Assembly (NCBI GenBank): GCA_021842465.1
Contig: JAKBZN010000003.1
Location: 45,792 to 109,791, forward strand
DNA: 64,000 nt
Source of the DNA: Pseudomonadota bacterium
GTDB taxonomy: Bacteria; Pseudomonadota; Gammaproteobacteria; Burkholderiales; Burkholderiaceae_F
Reading direction: 5' to 3'
Positions within the stretch are counted from its first letter, which is position 1; each line of letters opens with the position of its first letter. Under the pieces are notes generated by a model. It ran no database searches, was not told the origin of the DNA, and saw only the letters and a program-made list of their open reading frames with translations. Positions 15,001 to 20,331 of the stretch are shown here, piece after piece. A program made the position numbers and the translations under genes.

Positions 15001-15679
15001 GCTGCGCGAAGGCAATGCGACGATCACCGCCGACACCCTGGCGTTCACCATCGCCAACGGCGAGGTCGGAAGCAACCTGCGCTTGAATCTTCCGGACCAG
15101 GTGCTCAATCTCAGCAGCGGGTGGCCGGCGCCCATCGGCGCGAACGTCGAATCGCTGTTCACCTTCAACCGGCCGTTCTACCTGGACCAACAGGGCACCT
15201 TGACCACCTCCAATGCCTATTTCGTCAACAACACGCCTTCGTCGCAGCTCGCGTATCTCGCTCCCGACGGAACGGTGTTGAACCAGAACTTCTTCGGCGA
15301 TTTCGCGCGCGGCCTGCGCAACGGCGAGGAAGACGTCACATCGCCCACCAGCGGTGGCGACGTCTCCACCCTGGCACTGCTCGCGGATTGGCTGGTTGCC
15401 AGCCGCAAGTCGTACGGACTCTTCTGGTCGACGCACAATGCGATCAACGTTCGTCTCCCGGACACGGTGCTCCTGGAGGGCCGGACTTCGGATCCGTTCG
15501 ATGGCCGGGCGCGGCGGCGCAATGCCGATCTGTGCCGGCTACGCGCCTGCGGATACCGCGTGTTTACATTGGACTGGGGCGACGGCTCGGCGCTGCTGTT
15601 CAGCCACGCGCAAAGGGGAACCCGGGGAATGGGTTTGTCGACCTCGACGCCGAATTCCGACCCGATGTTGGATTTGTGA
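2..15679 (+). CDS. Giant filamentous-haemagglutinin-like adhesin (TpsA, LktA-like), 5' truncated
   Basis: Secreted two-partner-secretion exoprotein, probably a surface adhesin. The frame is open from base 2 with no stop, so the true start, signal peptide and TPS secretion domain lie outside the window; about 5225 residues are visible. Most of it is Gly/Ala/Ser/Thr/Val-rich repeats of roughly 70-100 residues, alternating a glycine-rich 'GGxxGVGAG' strand with a 'xTxAxI' and 'AxGxVxVxA' strand, as expected of a long beta-helix. Two stretches are different (near 8560-9560 and 12370-12830): Gln/Asn/Leu-rich and probably helical. Cysteines are few and mostly in close pairs, including one about 45 residues from the C-terminus. 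The TGA stop overlaps the start of the downstream TpsB gene, which supports the assignment. Binding target unknown. LktA-type filamentous adhesin is the best family label; exact subfamily uncertain. Confidence 0.85.
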   Translation, partial: TASASGGNGTGSSSGSGGSGSGGSSGVDGMVQDQTNSAESKGSSAGVGSASQQSADSSTSSSESGKGSTSEGTVAVAAAVGVDVANSTVQAYVPAAVGVKATNGLSVTTVSNMDASTVADGSQVGADSSAGSGSQSGSGSSGSKIGIGAAVAVTVANQVNDATVGGGTALAATPTTISGATAVAADQYDVGSLTVSALQTDLGIASPGVPGSTTAGPASVDATQGGVSGREDLFGASATSGAGASDVGLAGSLAVNVINSDSSAVVGGSANVTINGGAVAVGAENLLAANAAALPSSGGASGGKLGIGASVALNTITEHSTAAIDDGATLAGTLASLSVAANSVTDTAGSAQAGASGGVAVDAVVAMSILNETTLASIGTGNTFDSSGNVDVAANSGGANTASAIASIDGSKSNVAVGGSVALITGTGILGGLGSGNAVTSSTTAILNRSAAIGGSLSITATSARTYQAESTASASGNQFSSAMQSGNDATAGGGSVASGETLNTSQAQSAISSGTSGAGQGESQASGSSSSGSGKVSVAAAVGAVIAGDQVSAQIGTSPSSSTSGGTPATPPPITVTGPTSVSLTAINQGDVFTEGNGSTDTNSKVGIGVGVALSIVGNTTTAAIADNTVLQTPGTVSVSATSSENQDQNFMAGRVAAVAMSGASASKVAVAGSVAAAVSDSTTTAGVGNDVTIEGVATGSDAGVLSVEAVNTSALTANAWSGAASNQGVGIGASIAVVVSTDTYSATIGTGDVLDAVGVTVSATNENLNGAPSGLITLVSDAANAVQTDASGFGTKLSNDANTLKGQFQTLGSDLTLTLLGQNNYLAEVGAGAASGNSAAIAGGFAVEFIHNHVTAEIGAGTTVDAPGGAVSVQAMDQTSAKTLVGSLAASGGSAGVGVDAAVVYDDSQIKAALDGGMATGGGVTIDHSASVNVAATSTQDVAVFAASAGAADSVGVGAVIGLITSDRTASATIGTGSSVNAAAVPVPAAGGGSTLSSGAVDVSATNDFSAIDIGGGIGVGGSVGIGATLIPVVINDNTYAQIDSGASAKTAVDAASLMLSATSAEDVTNIAVAGSAAGDVAISGVATPVTQFVTTDATIGQDATITATTGAVDATAQDTTQILNVGGAVGGGGTVGVGGAGAVSSLNDTTEAYIGDGSSVTAGGAVDVKALATESVLTDVVTGAVGGSVGVSVALASSAIDDTTEAYLGYGTSVTAGSVDVRSTDDSTINDLAGSLAGGGSFGAGAGADVNVLIKNTDAWIGQDAAGTASGAAAHVNASGGDVTVQANSSENVTSLVAGAAIGGTAGAAGALQTYVLKGNTQAAIAAGDTVNAWGTVAVLASDTDALGATVGGGALGGTAGVGAAIGVVVADQTTLAGIASDATDVTNVTALGNGNGATATTGFAGTFSGGTETNPTTAAGAQAEGSALAGGTRTTTALTRTVQGVVVNAAATTALNTLAVGAGLGGTAGVAASGSVPVVTNDTEASIGTSARIDQNQNTGFGPMNPAQSVGVAAASDLYVYGITGALGGGGVAGIGAGLLTNILTNTTKAFIDSGAVVSAQSNVDVTAAASEDFSGITASAGLGGVAGIAGGATALAVNDTTYAYIDGTVTADGSVAVTADDQTRAAITAGSGAVGVAGAGVGAGIGVAVLAKDTEAWIGPTASISALGNGSDGAFNVFTAGTSAATTPGQGVLVSADSGESLDTIALAGAGGLYAGVAGAVSVDAVSTKTLATIDGGAKVNGNNAHANAHQNVDVVARDSEALATANGAVGVGAAGVGGTVGVAVLTGDTAASIGDLATVVAAGDVSVAAYADKAISSDLVGVGGGVVGLGASINVLAIANGAAAQSSQGSDSQTIGQITTTSGGQSVGGNADSTIQNNTLSGALSGSSNSNVQSAGSSVQTAENGASASSILGGSGVSGTSATIGKAAVTAGGGIAVVSHDAVMAAACTNAAGVGGVGIGAGVGVAIDTASNTASIAGGSTLSASTISVDANTTHTFRENSLAGGVGLLAGADAVVAYTSDQSTTSAYVSGSTLDTTGGVGIQADTNRSLTVSGKGGAVAGAVAAGASVAIAQIGGGASAYESGATINANGSASRVTIGSSTTDATQANSVAVSAGLGIALDGSVATATDDATAASSLDGGTITDPGGTVTVSGLGSDAASATASGGAVALTGAAGASIATATVGTPGSNGAPPPPNVTADINSGAKVTAGSLDLWAKSAQPVVPPGPGGVTEQAPPVSATADGISGALLVGANASSASATNDSGAVASAENSTLTITGAIDVEGVVMTDQTASASGVSLGGVLALGANMATASSDTTTEATFLDMGTVSAGQLTLNANGSDANSAGVIAGSGAAFSGSAASGKTSSTANTVASIGNDTSNPLTVNVAGGTAALTATHTATFSVPVQPMAGPLSQGGIDSTNAALVGASGATLDNTVFSAVDAGLGPDVHLVATNFTLDARNLTANPFVGETAQGGAGYNPDSGGWDVNSGSGGLINLPAASSTTDITLATNAAIGDGASVHLIARTDPTQLSTLVIEAYNDPVAQQKVNMNSGGAIAQAAASDNVSVHDTATVAIGNDSTLLVDIGNIEVGAWGNADLYALATATTYGVAGAPTGTAHVDAFSTNVVSVGTNAEVQATNGIDVNNATALSGGTVSLAAGDSPTGTPSSFTLVSEVDLYNNTAIPIPVPPDAQSNITSNALVMIAADSPGATGAPANPGVNAAGDITIAADKGNLSTTAHGTGTNIYLEGLSKVASAVSNLFGGGNVTFTITGGSTSQNGSSAILADGLVDTGIQRVQTLTLNYASSQANVADPNCVASSGTCLAATPGEIGYTTTPTTPGGDILARYANLLKLLAQYQNDPISEGAYRNEIAFMQTEMVGLGLGQFVNGQFQTNPGVTLPSAAAQQQLLTDQTSLATAIADLSSATSSMSGPDLVYATAIQNDVFNPNFGLIALSNSALTTIQTLSQYSSYVGKTPGSTQLADVAKQQTTIRNDATAILGDAYSNQTSQSDIATQITDIGNAANSPTYSASGASAVTNAATRINSDLTAINTTLGNENSSAASLYGAAATLSSDLSFLAAGSENAKQTCVAGQSCDPAIYSALLAYSPALRSGGALGEIAHGSGPDVQSQANGIATAYDSEQTRFNALSGTTSGSLSGYVNTIQGDAATVAGDQTQINGSGSVPTVEQINVDPTIAPIGNIHLNASVVTTDARSVPLALQPLVGGATGLTLTSGQGALEAPGNAVIQITNNTSDPLSLSNLTIPAYGVGLITVNGAAINTPADITALNAGNAPSGFAGSAIQTAANTPKPTITITSNYDPSTQANPTIAPDITLENLATISNEGGPVTISSVAGNIYKDGSINAASVSITAENGDVASSYQNGIDNVGGDPSSNGTTPCPSGSGITAGLCANQSGLTGGILANGSVSIAARYLNINSPIQSGIVDHTLVINSDGSIDTGASNINAIYDSTTNQYLVSAAQVHGGYIQLYGQILDTSPTIGKLTVLNGFGTINVVNYSSRAVVLSTLNTGPDPSGKGTGTAGKIDITDVHLDSGDATDANPATDPDAVQDTTPANPNAVDVTHTVYTYSGGQISEVQQVGSLNSQGIPVYINPDAQSAGETAENPQDSNNQGIPGYINPDDPTPKVIAGNTTAYDPMAGQRFVWTTASSNSVTTTFSTTSTNLFGSSNLSIASWSDLQNVSSVHGITAPIPNGTYISTQYTPIASNNVYSTPTGLIIGPQIVTPTNPTGASQQSNSSLENTGYTSASNYYLTTNPRPTQTGSSTSCNWWTLCAVSNQTTYYTLTQQYTQVNTNSLKADYPIGIAFVGGATGSIHVVSGGSVILTGAVSNPSGTTTITVGTAVASATIPAEGEPVAGGATEKSDSDAGVPEPVQSFSVDPAAAIIQGASAAQITSKAIVLDASGSIGGITDTANLIAPVNAPVGVALTGGSLTATAGDAGGSGNIAISATGNLVIGTVTAAHASPTQQSTISLSSNQSIVGQNSAALVQADTVFLNAPNGEITGMSGPDGSALAVDTGFTLNQALRPFGDPAQEAVPVVTPDYGVQALAGGNIDLSAGTWADNAPGTMLVDTVDSVHGNITLWAPGQILDNNPVQTVNQRTYNQLLTFWNSLALTQSAANTAKVDQTVTAYETAMTQNYDQYWAIRDSQPNGGVTYDPNFQVTYSTQQRNALVAQLGCATTTTCNAAITNLEAAATQQYHTLNSEVGGLTGSYVAGYHYQASQAEQSSLTQGGTWTRNQLSFAFSAALLKTVTDTNIVVKAPNVAGNVVNIHAGTGVGETTQSGNGVGNQYGLVIAARTKPKALTDAQKVALASAEASDLQLTIAYSGGTQTISLATNPNDLTAAQQAALNAAASGNADPTGSYLTILTKRPLNVSATDNLNVAVQAAPNHTSPDTGNAYIASQGSLNLGSISVAGEARVKVLGDIVNAATGSDIRAGSIILEAASGTIGGSLSASGAVSGNLVLDLLPQAAITARAENGVYLATPGADAVVDTLYSPGTVSLTAGGSIVNGTGGSELNILANAVNLVAGTGSIGTASDFLNVGVTALTGGITADAATPGQSVWLYGPTGNDFVIAGVESGATIDLVAANDATINGAVTAPGQISVSTGGHEVLGSSGNVTTTTGNVVLQAASLKMLNGSQIDATTGDVAITTTGDASIQDAGNALVTGITSGSTDANAVSVNAAGHILAGTAAGRTDITAMAPGAGVLLNAGLGIGDETEADDAAVDAQGQASGTANAITAVPNPLIIKTGHIALSSTAGDVDVATVAPILSGTIAATAGSVDLAAQQSVALSSVSAPAGGITVQSPGAIAIQNSLAASTIGLNAGGTLTVGNATSGGTQTLQAAGDLIAGTLTTTGIPGDPGNIDLQSTQGDIQVQDAVANGAINANAFGTISFASISTKSPSTFSSQTGIDIPNASVASGTGFETPTLNLGNLSPTPGSSGPFALSFTGPQGSMGQSANVNIVTPLPVEIASLREGNATITADTLAFTIANGEVGSNLRLNLPDQVLNLSSGWPAPIGANVESLFTFNRPFYLDQQGTLTTSNAYFVNNTPSSQLAYLAPDGTVLNQNFFGDFARGLRNGEEDVTSPTSGGDVSTLALLADWLVASRKSYGLFWSTHNAINVRLPDTVLLEGRTSDPFDGRARRRNADLCRLRACGYRVFTLDWGDGSALLFSHAQRGTRGMGLSTSTPNSDPMLDL
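10832..10939 (+). repeat. Local direct repeat inside the adhesin gene
   Basis: The sequence encoding QGIPVYINPD at 10832 recurs as QGIPGYINPD at 10910, 78 bases (26 codons) later, with the same CAAGGAATTCC core. This is an in-frame tandem-type duplication within the coding region. Confidence 0.7.
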
Positions 15680-17370
15680 TGGTTGAGCCCCTCGTGCCGA
15701 ATCAACGCCCGCGGTTCCATGGCAATCTTTCCCTGGTCGCCGCAATCCTTCTGCTGCCGGTCCTCGCGTATGCGGGCACCCCGGTACCGCCTCCGCCGAC
15801 GCAGCAGCTGAATCCGGGATTGATCAACAATCAAGGGCAGCAGAATCTGCAGCAGATCGAGAAGCAGAACGCATTGCCCCCTGCATCGCCCGGGGTGAAG
15901 CCCGCTCCCCAACAACCGGAAGCGGTGCCGTCCGAGGGATTGTCGTTCGTGTTGCGCGGGGTCCGGGTCGATCCGACGCGGTTTCTCACGACGGCGGAAA
16001 TCGATGGCGTGGTGCAGCAGTACATCGGCAAGCCGGTGAACATCGGGACCCTGCGCCGGATGGTCGGTGCGCTCAATGCCATCCTGGTCAAGAAGCACTA
16101 CATCACGGTGTCGGCGTACCTGCCGCCGCAACAAGTCACCCACGGCATCGTGCACGTCGCCATCATCGAAGGCCGTCTGGGGAAGGTCGGCATTTCCGGA
16201 AACAAGGCACTATCGCGATCCTACGTCCGTTCCTACCTCCACATCCGGCAGAACGACGTCATCGATCTTCCGCAAATCGAAGATGACCTGTCCCGATTCA
16301 ACAATACCGGCATCGCCCGCCTGCAGGCAGCTTTGCTGCCGGGGTCGAACTTCGGGTTGACCGACATCCAGTTGTCGGTGACCGAGCCAGCCCGCAATCT
16401 CTTCCAGGTTTTCGTGGACAACCAGGGCGTCGCGTCGGTGGGCCAGAACGAGGTCGGGGCGATGTATCAGCTATACGGGCCCTTCGGTATCGACGACCGC
16501 CTGACGGTCTACGGGGTCAAATCGGTCGGGAACCTCTTCGGGAACGTGTCGTACAACGTGCCCTTCAATTCCTTGGGCGGGCGGATCGGCCTTTCCGCGT
16601 CGTCCGGATCGATCAACGTCGTGTCCGGGATCTACCAACCGCTGGCAGTGGTCGGTCATTCCGAGATCGTTTCGGCCAACGTATCCCAACCGCTGGTCGT
16701 CCATGGAAACTGGATGCTGCTGGGAATGGGATCCTACGCCTACAATTTTTCGGACTCGTCGCAGCGCGCGACCTCGGTCACCTCGGACAAGGTCAAGCTC
16801 GAAACCGTCGGGTTCAAGCTGGGATATGCGGGACACGACATCAATGCGAGCTTTGCGCCGACCTACAGTCTTGCCCAATGGCATAGCGGGGTCAGCGACA
16901 ACGGCATGAGTTTCGGCCTGGCCGGCGGAAGCTTCTACATCCGGGGAAATCTTCCCGACGGATATGCCGCGCAGGCGATGGGCGCGTGGCAGATGGCGTC
17001 CACGGCCTTGATCCCGGCCAGCGAACTGTTTCAAGTCGGCGGCCCGACGACGGTACGCGGGTTTCCCGCCAACGCCGCGGCGGGACCGAGCGGATATTTC
17101 TTCAATCTCGAATTGCATCATCTTCTTCCGGTGCCGGATCTACTGCGCAATCCGGGGTCGACGCTCGACGGATTCCTGTTCGTCGATCAGGGGCGTTCGT
17201 ACAACCCGTTCCCCGCCTACCAGGATCTGCGTTCCGCCGGATTCGGAGCCTCCTGGGACATCAGCCGATACCTTGCGGCCAACGTCAATGTCGGCTTCCC
17301 GTTGGAAAACTCGGTATACGGCCAGTCGTCGTCGCAGATCTACTTCTCGATCGTTGCCAAGGTGTTCTAG
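15679..17370 (+). CDS. TpsB outer-membrane transporter (ShlB/FhaC/HecB family)
   Basis: Omp85-superfamily pore that exports the upstream TpsA adhesin across the outer membrane. The frame is open further upstream, but the ATG at 15679 overlaps the adhesin TGA by one base (TGATG) and is followed by a signal peptide (charged start, then LVAAILLLPVLAYA), so this start is chosen; 563 residues. A proline-rich linker (about 35-75) is followed by a POTRA domain (about 90-175, with FVLRGVRVD and a VHVAIIEGRLGKV end) and a ShlB-type beta-barrel to the C-terminus. The terminal residues (IYFSIVAKVF) end in Phe, as expected of outer-membrane barrels. The stop codon overlaps, head to head, the stop of the convergent methyltransferase gene (CTAG). 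Length and architecture are normal for the family. Confidence 0.93.
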   Translation: MVEPLVPNQRPRFHGNLSLVAAILLLPVLAYAGTPVPPPPTQQLNPGLINNQGQQNLQQIEKQNALPPASPGVKPAPQQPEAVPSEGLSFVLRGVRVDPTRFLTTAEIDGVVQQYIGKPVNIGTLRRMVGALNAILVKKHYITVSAYLPPQQVTHGIVHVAIIEGRLGKVGISGNKALSRSYVRSYLHIRQNDVIDLPQIEDDLSRFNNTGIARLQAALLPGSNFGLTDIQLSVTEPARNLFQVFVDNQGVASVGQNEVGAMYQLYGPFGIDDRLTVYGVKSVGNLFGNVSYNVPFNSLGGRIGLSASSGSINVVSGIYQPLAVVGHSEIVSANVSQPLVVHGNWMLLGMGSYAYNFSDSSQRATSVTSDKVKLETVGFKLGYAGHDINASFAPTYSLAQWHSGVSDNGMSFGLAGGSFYIRGNLPDGYAAQAMGAWQMASTALIPASELFQVGGPTTVRGFPANAAAGPSGYFFNLELHHLLPVPDLLRNPGSTLDGFLFVDQGRSYNPFPAYQDLRSAGFGASWDISRYLAANVNVGFPLENSVYGQSSSQIYFSIVAKVF

Positions 17371-18161
17371 GAGTCCACACGCGAGAACGGATACCCGCTC
17401 TCGGGCAGCGCGGGAGCAGGCGGGGGTGAGGGCGTTTGACCGATCCACCCGCCGAAGAGGAAATTCTGGAAGAAACGCAACGGAGCCACGAGCCCCGCCT
17501 GCCGCAACAGGCTCAGGATGTCGGCTTCCGGCATGAAGTCCATGTCGCGCAGGATCAGATCGAGGTCGTTGGCGAGTTTTTCGCGGGTCGTGCCGTGGGA
17601 TATGTAATACGCAAGCCAGGGGCGAATCAGTTCCAGAAATTCCGCACTTTCCTTGGCGCCGAAGAGATCGGCCACCACCAACGGCGCACCGGGTTTGAGC
17701 CGCGTGGTGATCGAGCGGAAATAGCGCCCTTTGGCGGCCGGACCCGGAATGAAGTGCCCGACGAAGATGGAGGTCGCGGCGTCGAAGTGCGCACCCTCCG
17801 GGTAGTCGGCGACGCGGCCGCAGAAGTACTCGACGCGACCATCCGCCACGCCGGCCGCAGCAAGACGGCGGCGGCAGACTTCGAGCATGGCGGGCGCGAC
17901 GTCGATCGCCACGAACGTCCAGCCGGGGAAGCGGGGCGCCAGGGCGAGAATTTCCGCGCCGGTGCCGGCGCCCGCCGACAGTACCCGCGCCTGGGTGGGC
18001 AGCAGCTGCAGCAGCGGGACCAGCATGGTGTGCAAGGAGTCGTAACCCGGGCAGGACATGCGGATCCCGTCATCGTAGCGGGCGGCCACGCGCTCATCGA
18101 AATAGCGCTCCGGCGCGAAGGGCTCGGCAGCGGGAGGGGGCGTATCGGGGGGCGTCGACAT
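17367..18161 (-). CDS. Class I SAM-dependent methyltransferase
   Basis: Small-molecule or macromolecule methyltransferase of unknown substrate; 264 residues from the ATG at 18161. The Rossmann SAM-binding motif I appears as VLSAGAGTGAEI (near residue 60), followed by VAIDVAPAML (acidic residue for ribose hydroxyls) and a motif IV-like region DAATSIFVGHFI. This is the CmoA/UbiE-like general fold, but nothing specifies the substrate. An ATG at 18173 would add four residues; neither start has a clear ribosome-binding site. The gene is convergent with tpsB and the two TAG stops overlap. It is divergent from the YceH-like gene, with a GC-rich hairpin repeat between them. Confidence 0.8.
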   Translation of the reverse strand: MSTPPDTPPPAAEPFAPERYFDERVAARYDDGIRMSCPGYDSLHTMLVPLLQLLPTQARVLSAGAGTGAEILALAPRFPGWTFVAIDVAPAMLEVCRRRLAAAGVADGRVEYFCGRVADYPEGAHFDAATSIFVGHFIPGPAAKGRYFRSITTRLKPGAPLVVADLFGAKESAEFLELIRPWLAYYISHGTTREKLANDLDLILRDMDFMPEADILSLLRQAGLVAPLRFFQNFLFGGWIGQTPSPPPAPALPESGYPFSRVDS

Positions 18162-18186
18162 GGCAGGGCGCATACTACCGCGCGGG

Positions 18187-18230
18187 AATTCCCCCGCTCC
18201 CGCGAGGCGGGAGCGGGTGGGGCGAGGGCG
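18187..18230 (-). repeat. REP-like GC palindrome, copy 1
   Basis: Perfect 11-bp arms CCCGCTCCCGC / GCGGGAGCGGG (18193-18217) around a 3-nt GAG loop, flanked on one side by a GGGGCGAGGG tail. Read on the minus strand it matches the CCCTCNCCCC tail plus GCGGGAG stem seen in the other copies of this window. It lies between divergent genes. Confidence 0.75.
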
Positions 18231-18278
18231 GTTGCAGTACGCTGTGGCTTGCTTCCTCCGATGGCCGACCCCGCCTCC

Positions 18279-18950
18279 ATGAAAACAATCCCGCTGCTAT
18301 CCCTTCTCGAGACGCGCGTTCTCGGCGTGCTGGTGGAAAAGGAACATACGGTTCCCGATACGTATCCGCTGTCCCGCAACGCGCTGACCGCCGGCTGCAA
18401 CCAGAAGAACAACCGCGATCCGGTGATCGAGGCGGCCGAAGCCGACGTGCAGGCGGCAGTGGATTCCTTGCGCGCGCAGACACTCGTGATCGAAACCAGC
18501 GGCGCACGGGTGACGCGTTACGCGCACAACATCGGGCGCGTGCTGGGCGTTCCCAGCCAGTCGGTCGCGCTATTGGCGGCGCTCATGCTGCGCGGTCCGC
18601 AAACGCCCGCCGAACTGCGCGGCGCGACGGAGCGCATGCACCGGTTCGCCGACGTTTCCTCGGTGGAAGCGTTCCTGACGGAGTTGGCCGAGCGCAGCGA
18701 GGACGCGGGGGGACCGTTGGTCGTGAAGCTTGCGCGCGTCGCCGGCGAGCGGGAAGGCCGCTGGGCGCATTTGCTGTCGGGTCCCGTCGAATCGCGGCAG
18801 GCCGACTCGGAGACTGTCCGCTCCTCGATCGACATTCCCTTTTCCGAACTCGACGCATTGCGCGCGAATCAAACCCGGCTCGCTGCCGAAGTCGCGGATC
18901 TGCGAGCCAAACTCGAGCGCATGGCGGCCGAATTGGGAATTTCTCTGTAA
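18279..18950 (+). CDS. YceH/UPF0502 (DUF480) family protein
   Basis: Conserved proteobacterial protein of unknown biochemical role with tandem winged-helix-like domains; 223 residues from the ATG at 18279. Recognisable family signatures are LETRVLGVLVEKEHTVPDTYPLS near the start (here split as LETRVLGVLVEK then PDTYPLSRNALTAGCNQKNN), the segment LLRGPQTPAELRGATERMH in the middle (LLRGxQTPGELR in E. coli YceH), and a GRWAHLLSG segment. The C-terminal part is a predicted coiled coil (ALRANQTRLAAEVADLRAKL). The ATG at 18279 aligns best with the E. coli start; an in-frame ATG at 18261 adds six residues. Convergent with egtB. No function is inferred beyond family membership. Confidence 0.88.
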   Translation: MKTIPLLSLLETRVLGVLVEKEHTVPDTYPLSRNALTAGCNQKNNRDPVIEAAEADVQAAVDSLRAQTLVIETSGARVTRYAHNIGRVLGVPSQSVALLAALMLRGPQTPAELRGATERMHRFADVSSVEAFLTELAERSEDAGGPLVVKLARVAGEREGRWAHLLSGPVESRQADSETVRSSIDIPFSELDALRANQTRLAAEVADLRAKLERMAAELGISL

Positions 18951-19009
18951 GCGAAAACGCCTCGGCCGCTCCGGATATCGGTCGATGACCGGCGCCGGCC
19001 GCGGGCTAC

Positions 19010-20326
19010 TCAGGGACGCGCAAGTCGGATGCCGCTGAATTGCCAGCGCGCGGCAGCGCGGAAGAAGTTCCGGTAGCTTGGGCGGATGTGGTGCTCAGGG
19101 GTCGCGCAGGAACCGCCGCGCAGGACCATCTGGTTCACCATGAACTTGCCGTTGTATTCACTCGCCGCGCCTTCGCGCACGCGAAACCCCGGGTAGGGGA
19201 GGTATGCGCTCTGCGTCCACTCCCAGACATCGCCGAGGAGCTGGCCGACAGCACCGGGCCGGACGAGGGGAGAGAGCCCTGCAGGGTGAAAGCGCCCGTC
19301 CTCGAGGAAATTTCCGCACAGGCCCGGTGCCCCCGCGGCAGGATCCGCGCCGTCCTGCGCGCGGCGGGTGGCGTTCTCCCATTCGGACTCGCTCGGCAAC
19401 CGGGCTCCCGCCCATCGTGCGAACGCGTCCGCTTCGTAATAGCTGACGTGGCATACCGGTTCCCCATCGTCGAGCCCCCGCAGCCCCGAAAGCGTGAAGA
19501 CCGAACCATCCTCGCGCCAGTAGAGCGGGCGCGACCAGCCCGCGCTGGACACGAGGTCCCACCCGTCCGAGAGCCAGAGCTCGGGGCGCCGGTACCCGCC
19601 GTCGCGGACGAACTCGCGATACTCCCCGTTGGTCACCAGGCGCTGCGCAATCTCGTAGGGCTCCACCCAGACCGGGTGTGCCGGCGTCTCGTTGTCGAAC
19701 CCGAAGCCGGCTCCGCGGTGTCCAATCTCGACTTTGCCGCCCTCGTGGGCGATCCAGGCCGGCGCGCGCGTCGCCGAGGGCTGCGCCGGCTCTTCGGGCC
19801 CCGCGCGCAGCGCCGGAGCCATCGGGTTGCAGGAGAAATGGTGTTTGATGTCCGTGAGGATCAATTCCTGGTGCTGTTGCTCGTGATGCAGACCGAGTTC
19901 GATCACGGCGAGCGCGGGGTGTGGAACGTCCTCGTCCGGCAAGCGGCGCAGCAGGCGCAGGATCCGCTCGTCGACGGATGCGCGGTACGAGAAAACCTCC
20001 TGCAGACTCGGGCGAGAAAGCACGCCGCGGCTGGGCTGCGGATGGAATGCGCCGATGCCGTTGTAGTAGGAATTGAATAGCACGCGGAATCGCGGGTCGA
20101 ACGGAACGTGGGTCGATCCCATGCCTGGCAGGAATTCCTCGAGAACCAGGGTCTCGAAAAACCACGTGACATGTGCAAGGTGCCATTTGACCGGGCTCGC
20201 CTCAGCCATCGACTGAACCATGCAGTCCTCCGGACTCAGTCCTTCGACCAGCGCCAGCGTCTGCGCCCGTACGCGGTGATACGCATCCGCGACGGCCTGC
20301 GGGTCGAGTCGACTGGTCCGGTCCAT
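19010..20326 (-). CDS. egtB: Ergothioneine biosynthesis protein EgtB (iron-dependent sulfoxide synthase)
   Basis: Joins hercynine (trimethylhistidine) to a thiol donor (cysteine or gamma-glutamylcysteine) with oxygen to give a sulfoxide, the second step of ergothioneine synthesis; cytoplasmic. 438 residues, normal length. The N-terminal DinB-like domain carries the iron-binding histidines (KWHLAHVTWFFET and LHHEQQHQE). The C-terminal formylglycine-generating-enzyme-like domain contains the family's VWEWT motif and MVLRGGSCATPEHHIRPSYRN-type end (RPSYRNFFRA visible). The only ATG of the expected length is at 20326, five bases after the egtD stop, so the two are co-translated. No egtA, egtC or egtE is present nearby, as in many proteobacterial egtBD pairs; the thiol donor cannot be decided from sequence by eye. 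Confidence 0.93.
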   Translation of the reverse strand: MDRTSRLDPQAVADAYHRVRAQTLALVEGLSPEDCMVQSMAEASPVKWHLAHVTWFFETLVLEEFLPGMGSTHVPFDPRFRVLFNSYYNGIGAFHPQPSRGVLSRPSLQEVFSYRASVDERILRLLRRLPDEDVPHPALAVIELGLHHEQQHQELILTDIKHHFSCNPMAPALRAGPEEPAQPSATRAPAWIAHEGGKVEIGHRGAGFGFDNETPAHPVWVEPYEIAQRLVTNGEYREFVRDGGYRRPELWLSDGWDLVSSAGWSRPLYWREDGSVFTLSGLRGLDDGEPVCHVSYYEADAFARWAGARLPSESEWENATRRAQDGADPAAGAPGLCGNFLEDGRFHPAGLSPLVRPGAVGQLLGDVWEWTQSAYLPYPGFRVREGAASEYNGKFMVNQMVLRGGSCATPEHHIRPSYRNFFRAAARWQFSGIRLARP

Positions 20327-20331
20327 CCCGT

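Noticed and set aside
11084-15436. Minus-strand open frame of 1450 codons opposite the adhesin C-terminal half
   Set aside because: Shadow of the adhesin gene; low-complexity Arg/Asp-rich translation.
17436-18260. Long N-terminal extension of the YceH-like frame
   Set aside because: Antisense to the methyltransferase gene; homology of the YceH family begins at about 18279.
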